A DNA stretch of 64,000 nt from Thalassolituus maritimus (GTDB lineage Bacteria; Pseudomonadota; Gammaproteobacteria; Pseudomonadales; Oceanobacteraceae). Under the pieces are notes generated by a model. That model did not search any database and was not told the DNA's origin. It was given only the letters and a program-made list of their open reading frames with translations. The translations under genes and the position numbers were made by a program. Of this stretch, positions 61,794-64,000 are shown in pieces. Numbering within the stretch: the first letter of the stretch is position 1; each line of letters starts with the position of its first letter. The stretch is from positions 372,001 through 436,000 of the forward strand of contig NZ_FTOH01000001.1 in assembly GCF_900156675.1 (NCBI RefSeq), written 5' to 3'.

Positions 61794-62852
61794 GTGCGTT
61801 TTTTCGCCTGTATTTTTTGCAGTGTGCTGGTGGTTGCAGCGCCTGTTCTGGCCAATGAGCTTCCTTCTGATTTTGATGAAATGCCAGCGGATCTGCAGAC
61901 GGTTCTGCTGGATTTTCTGTCACCGGATCAGGCTGAAATCTGGGGTGAGGATGCACGCCAGTCGGGCACACATACGCTCGTCCGTTATCTGGATGACTAC
62001 CACACTCAGGTCGAGGTCGATTTTGCCGGTGGTCAGGTACGTGTAGAAACCCGGGGCGGGGACGAACCGCTGCAGCAGTTGCGCCAGGCGATTGTCAGTA
62101 TCCTTCTTACCCCAGCCGACCCTCGGCTGGTGGACCTCTATACCGCGGCTGATTTTGGTCTCACTGGCACTCCTTTTCTATTGGGTCAGGTCTTAGATCA
62201 GGAAGGCAAAGAGGTCGGCACACAGTGGCGAGCGCAACGGTTTGCCGATTATCTGATTCGCCAGAAACTGAATAAGACAGGACGAGGCTATCGAGTGCAG
62301 ATCTCCATGGTGCGCCAGCATGAGGTGGTGGCAGCCAGAAGTGTCGCCGAGCAGGTAAGGCTGGCAGGGCAACGATACGGAGTGTCTTCAGCGTTGATAT
62401 ACGCTGTCATTGAAACAGAAAGCAGCTTTAACCCATTCGCGGTTTCACATGCTGGCGCGTTTGGTTTGATGCAGGTCATGCCAAGAACGGCTGGCCGGGA
62501 TGTTATGCAGAAAATCTATCGTCGCGACTCGGTGCCGGGGCGCTCCTTTCTGATGGATACCAACAACAATATTGATTTCGGTACGGCCTATCTCTCCATT
62601 CTGCGGGATAACTATCTGCGTGGTATTGAGGATCCGGTAGCGCGCGAGTACTGTATGATCGCAGCTTATAACGGCGGTGCCGGGCAGCTGCTGAAAAGTT
62701 TTCACCGAGACCGTAAAGAAGCGATGCGGCGTATTAATCGCCTATCTGCTGCGAAGGTTTATCAGCATATTGTCAGACGCCATCCAAAGGCAGAAACCCG
62801 CAACTACCTGAAAAAAGTCACTGAGAGAAAACGCAAATATGCCTCCCTCTGA
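61794..62852 (+). CDS. mltC: membrane-bound lytic murein transglycosylase C-like
   Basis: 352 residues (E. coli MltC 359); GTG start. Signal peptide ends in APVLAN (~21); no lipobox Cys at the +1 position, unlike E. coli MltC. N-terminal DUF3393-like domain (~25-175), then the lysozyme-like SLT domain: IYAVIETESSFNPFAVSHAGAFGLMQVMPRTAG with the catalytic Glu, and AAYNGGAGQLLK. It cleaves peptidoglycan, forming 1,6-anhydro ends. Overlaps the next gene by 14 bases. Confidence 0.9.
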   Translation: MRFFACIFCSVLVVAAPVLANELPSDFDEMPADLQTVLLDFLSPDQAEIWGEDARQSGTHTLVRYLDDYHTQVEVDFAGGQVRVETRGGDEPLQQLRQAIVSILLTPADPRLVDLYTAADFGLTGTPFLLGQVLDQEGKEVGTQWRAQRFADYLIRQKLNKTGRGYRVQISMVRQHEVVAARSVAEQVRLAGQRYGVSSALIYAVIETESSFNPFAVSHAGAFGLMQVMPRTAGRDVMQKIYRRDSVPGRSFLMDTNNNIDFGTAYLSILRDNYLRGIEDPVAREYCMIAAYNGGAGQLLKSFHRDRKEAMRRINRLSAAKVYQHIVRRHPKAETRNYLKKVTERKRKYASL

Positions 62853-63522
62853 AAACACCCCTTTTGCGCGTGAGCTGGAGCAGCTGACTGCGTCTCTGGC
62901 CTTGCCGGGCGCACGTTTGTCCCGGCGTTGGTTGGATAACGAACTGCTGGCGCTGTGGCTGTTAGAGGTTGATGATCATCTCCGTCTTGATACTCAGGCG
63001 ATTGGCCGTTTCTGGCAGCGTTTGCCCTTCTGGGCCTTCGCATGGGCAGGTGGGCGAGCACTGGCCAGCTACATCGCCAACAATCACCATCTTGTTGAAG
63101 GGAAGCGCGTTCTCGACTTTGGTTGCGGCTCCGGCATCGCCGGAATAGCCGCGGGCATGGCCGGAGCCAGTGAAGTCTGGGTTGCCGATTTGGACCCTAA
63201 TGCCTTGATGGCGACCCGGGTGAATGCCGCATTGAACGGAATTGATGTGCACGTGGTCTCAAACGGAGAGGACTGGCCTGAGGTCGATGTCGTGCTGGCG
63301 GCGGATGTTCTGTACGATATTTCGAGCAGCGACGATCTTCGTGCGCTGACTTTATCTGTTCCGGAATGGTTGTTGGCAGAGTCGGAAAAAGTAGCTCCGG
63401 ATTTTGTCGACCTTCAGTGTCTGGACTCAATAGTAACATCGACGTTACCTATGATTGGTGATTTCGATGAAGAGGTTCAGATTGGCATTTATTGCCGGAA
63501 TCACCAGGTAACACTTAATTGA
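62839..63522 (+). CDS. METTL20-like class I methyltransferase (copy 2)
   Basis: 227 residues. LPFWAFAWAGGRALASYIANN matches the same substrate-side block as the copy at 58 kb. The SAM motif VLDFGCGSGIAGIAAGMAGA, then DLDPNALMATRVNAALNG and AADVLYD, parallel it throughout. The two genes lie on opposite strands 4.2 kb apart and are clearly paralogous but well diverged. Target unknown. Co-transcribed with mltC by overlap. Confidence 0.88.
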   Translation: MPPSENTPFARELEQLTASLALPGARLSRRWLDNELLALWLLEVDDHLRLDTQAIGRFWQRLPFWAFAWAGGRALASYIANNHHLVEGKRVLDFGCGSGIAGIAAGMAGASEVWVADLDPNALMATRVNAALNGIDVHVVSNGEDWPEVDVVLAADVLYDISSSDDLRALTLSVPEWLLAESEKVAPDFVDLQCLDSIVTSTLPMIGDFDEEVQIGIYCRNHQVTLN

Positions 63523-63539
63523 TACTAAGGATAAAAAGA

Positions 63540-64000
63540 ATGCGATTTTTTACTCTTCTGGCGGCGTTAACACTTACTGTGCCGGCGTATGCTGAACTTA
63601 CTAAAAGTCAGGTAGAGCGCTGGGTGGCAAGCCTTGAACCCGTGCAGCACTGGATTGAGGAAAATCAGGATAAGGTCAACAAACAGGATCTTATGAAGCC
63701 CGGTAAAGGCGGAATGTCAGATATGTTCGACAACGCCCTGACTGAGCTGGAGAAGGCCGGTATTGCGGATGACTTTGAGTCTGTTGTGAAGAAGCAGGGC
63801 TATGATTCCTCAGAAGCCTGGGCGGACGACTCAGGTGAGATTACGCTGGCGTACCTGGCAACCACTATGGAAGGGAAGATTCCAAGCCGCGCAGCGATTG
63901 AAAAGCAGCTGAGTCAGGTCGATGCCAGCCCGCTGCCTGCCGCGCAGAAAAACATGATGCGCAACATGCTTGAAGGCACCTTGTCGATGATCAGCGAAGT
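63540..64000 (+). CDS. secreted protein of unknown function, 3'-truncated by window edge
   Basis: 153 codons to the window end; ATG at 63540 with AAGG upstream. An N-terminal signal peptide (MRFFTLLAALTLTVPAYA) precedes a hydrophilic helical mature part (LTKSQVERWVASLEPVQHWIEEN). Gly/Met-containing KPGKGGMSDMFD follows, then alternating acidic helices. I do not recognise a family. It starts 18 bp after the methyltransferase stop and is probably part of that transcript. Confidence 0.85.
   Translation, partial: MRFFTLLAALTLTVPAYAELTKSQVERWVASLEPVQHWIEENQDKVNKQDLMKPGKGGMSDMFDNALTELEKAGIADDFESVVKKQGYDSSEAWADDSGEITLAYLATTMEGKIPSRAAIEKQLSQVDASPLPAAQKNMMRNMLEGTLSMISE

Overview
The window reads as chromosomal DNA of a marine-type gammaproteobacterium near the Pseudomonas/Oceanospirillales side of the class. 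The pointers are the ppc-adk-tsaB order, the suhB/trmJ-cysE-iscR-iscS and ndk-rlmN-pilF-ispG-hisS-yfgM-bamB-der blocks, an AlgP-like AT-hook protein and an MvaT-like nucleoid protein. Base composition is moderate (roughly half GC) except for one AT-richer cassette. I cannot name a genus. I saw no rRNA, tRNA, CRISPR array, transposase or phage gene.

Layout. 1-6.4 kb, plus strand: 3' part of ppc, adk, an AT-hook histone-H1-like gene, then tsaB-uppP-rsmJ. 6.4-9.2 kb, minus strand: plsB and slyX. 9.3-10.8 kb: a membrane-anchored cold-shock protein, a palindrome-rich convergent gap, and a suhB homologue that has lost catalytic residues. 11-22.7 kb, plus strand: trmJ-cysE, iscR-iscS (scaffold and chaperone genes missing), ndk, rlmN, pilF, ispG, hisS, yfgM, bamB, der. 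22.8-24.9 kb: a GlxA-type regulator, a DUF454 membrane protein and a PAP2 phosphatase. 25.2-30.4 kb, minus strand: Tim44-like protein, metG, corB-like and ypjD, divergent from ffh and yjbQ.

32.6-41 kb is the accessory part. It holds an unrecognised two-gene AT-richer cassette, a pirin, a lipoprotein, a bufferin-type RiPP operon (DUF2282 precursor, DUF692 multinuclear iron oxygenase, DUF2063 partner, DoxX), a YHS-domain protein with a divergent AraC regulator, and an Old Yellow Enzyme-like oxidoreductase. 41.3-50.6 kb holds DUF3087, thrC, DUF2947, a three-gene retropepsin / inactive transglutaminase-7TM / ATP-grasp ligase operon, an HDOD protein, a two-gene glyoxylate/hydroxypyruvate module, DUF1289 and a small cold-shock protein. 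50.8-64 kb holds a BASS transporter, a flavin reductase-like protein, Fur-boxed feoAB, an MvaT-like silencer, RNase II, two METTL20-like methyltransferases, a metallo-hydrolase, msrA, tatD, a Yip1 protein, an mltC-like transglycosylase and the start of a secreted protein.

How it fits together. Most genes serve housekeeping: tRNA/rRNA modification (tsaB, rsmJ, trmJ, rlmN), envelope building (uppP, plsB, bamB, yfgM, mltC), protein targeting (ffh), isoprenoids (ispG) and iron (feoAB, iscR). The most informative oddities are the gutted isc operon, whose IscS also lacks the C-terminal IscU-binding tail; the SuhB with broken metal sites; the bufferin operon with tandem operator-like repeats; and the uncharacterised cassette at 32.6-34.4 kb.
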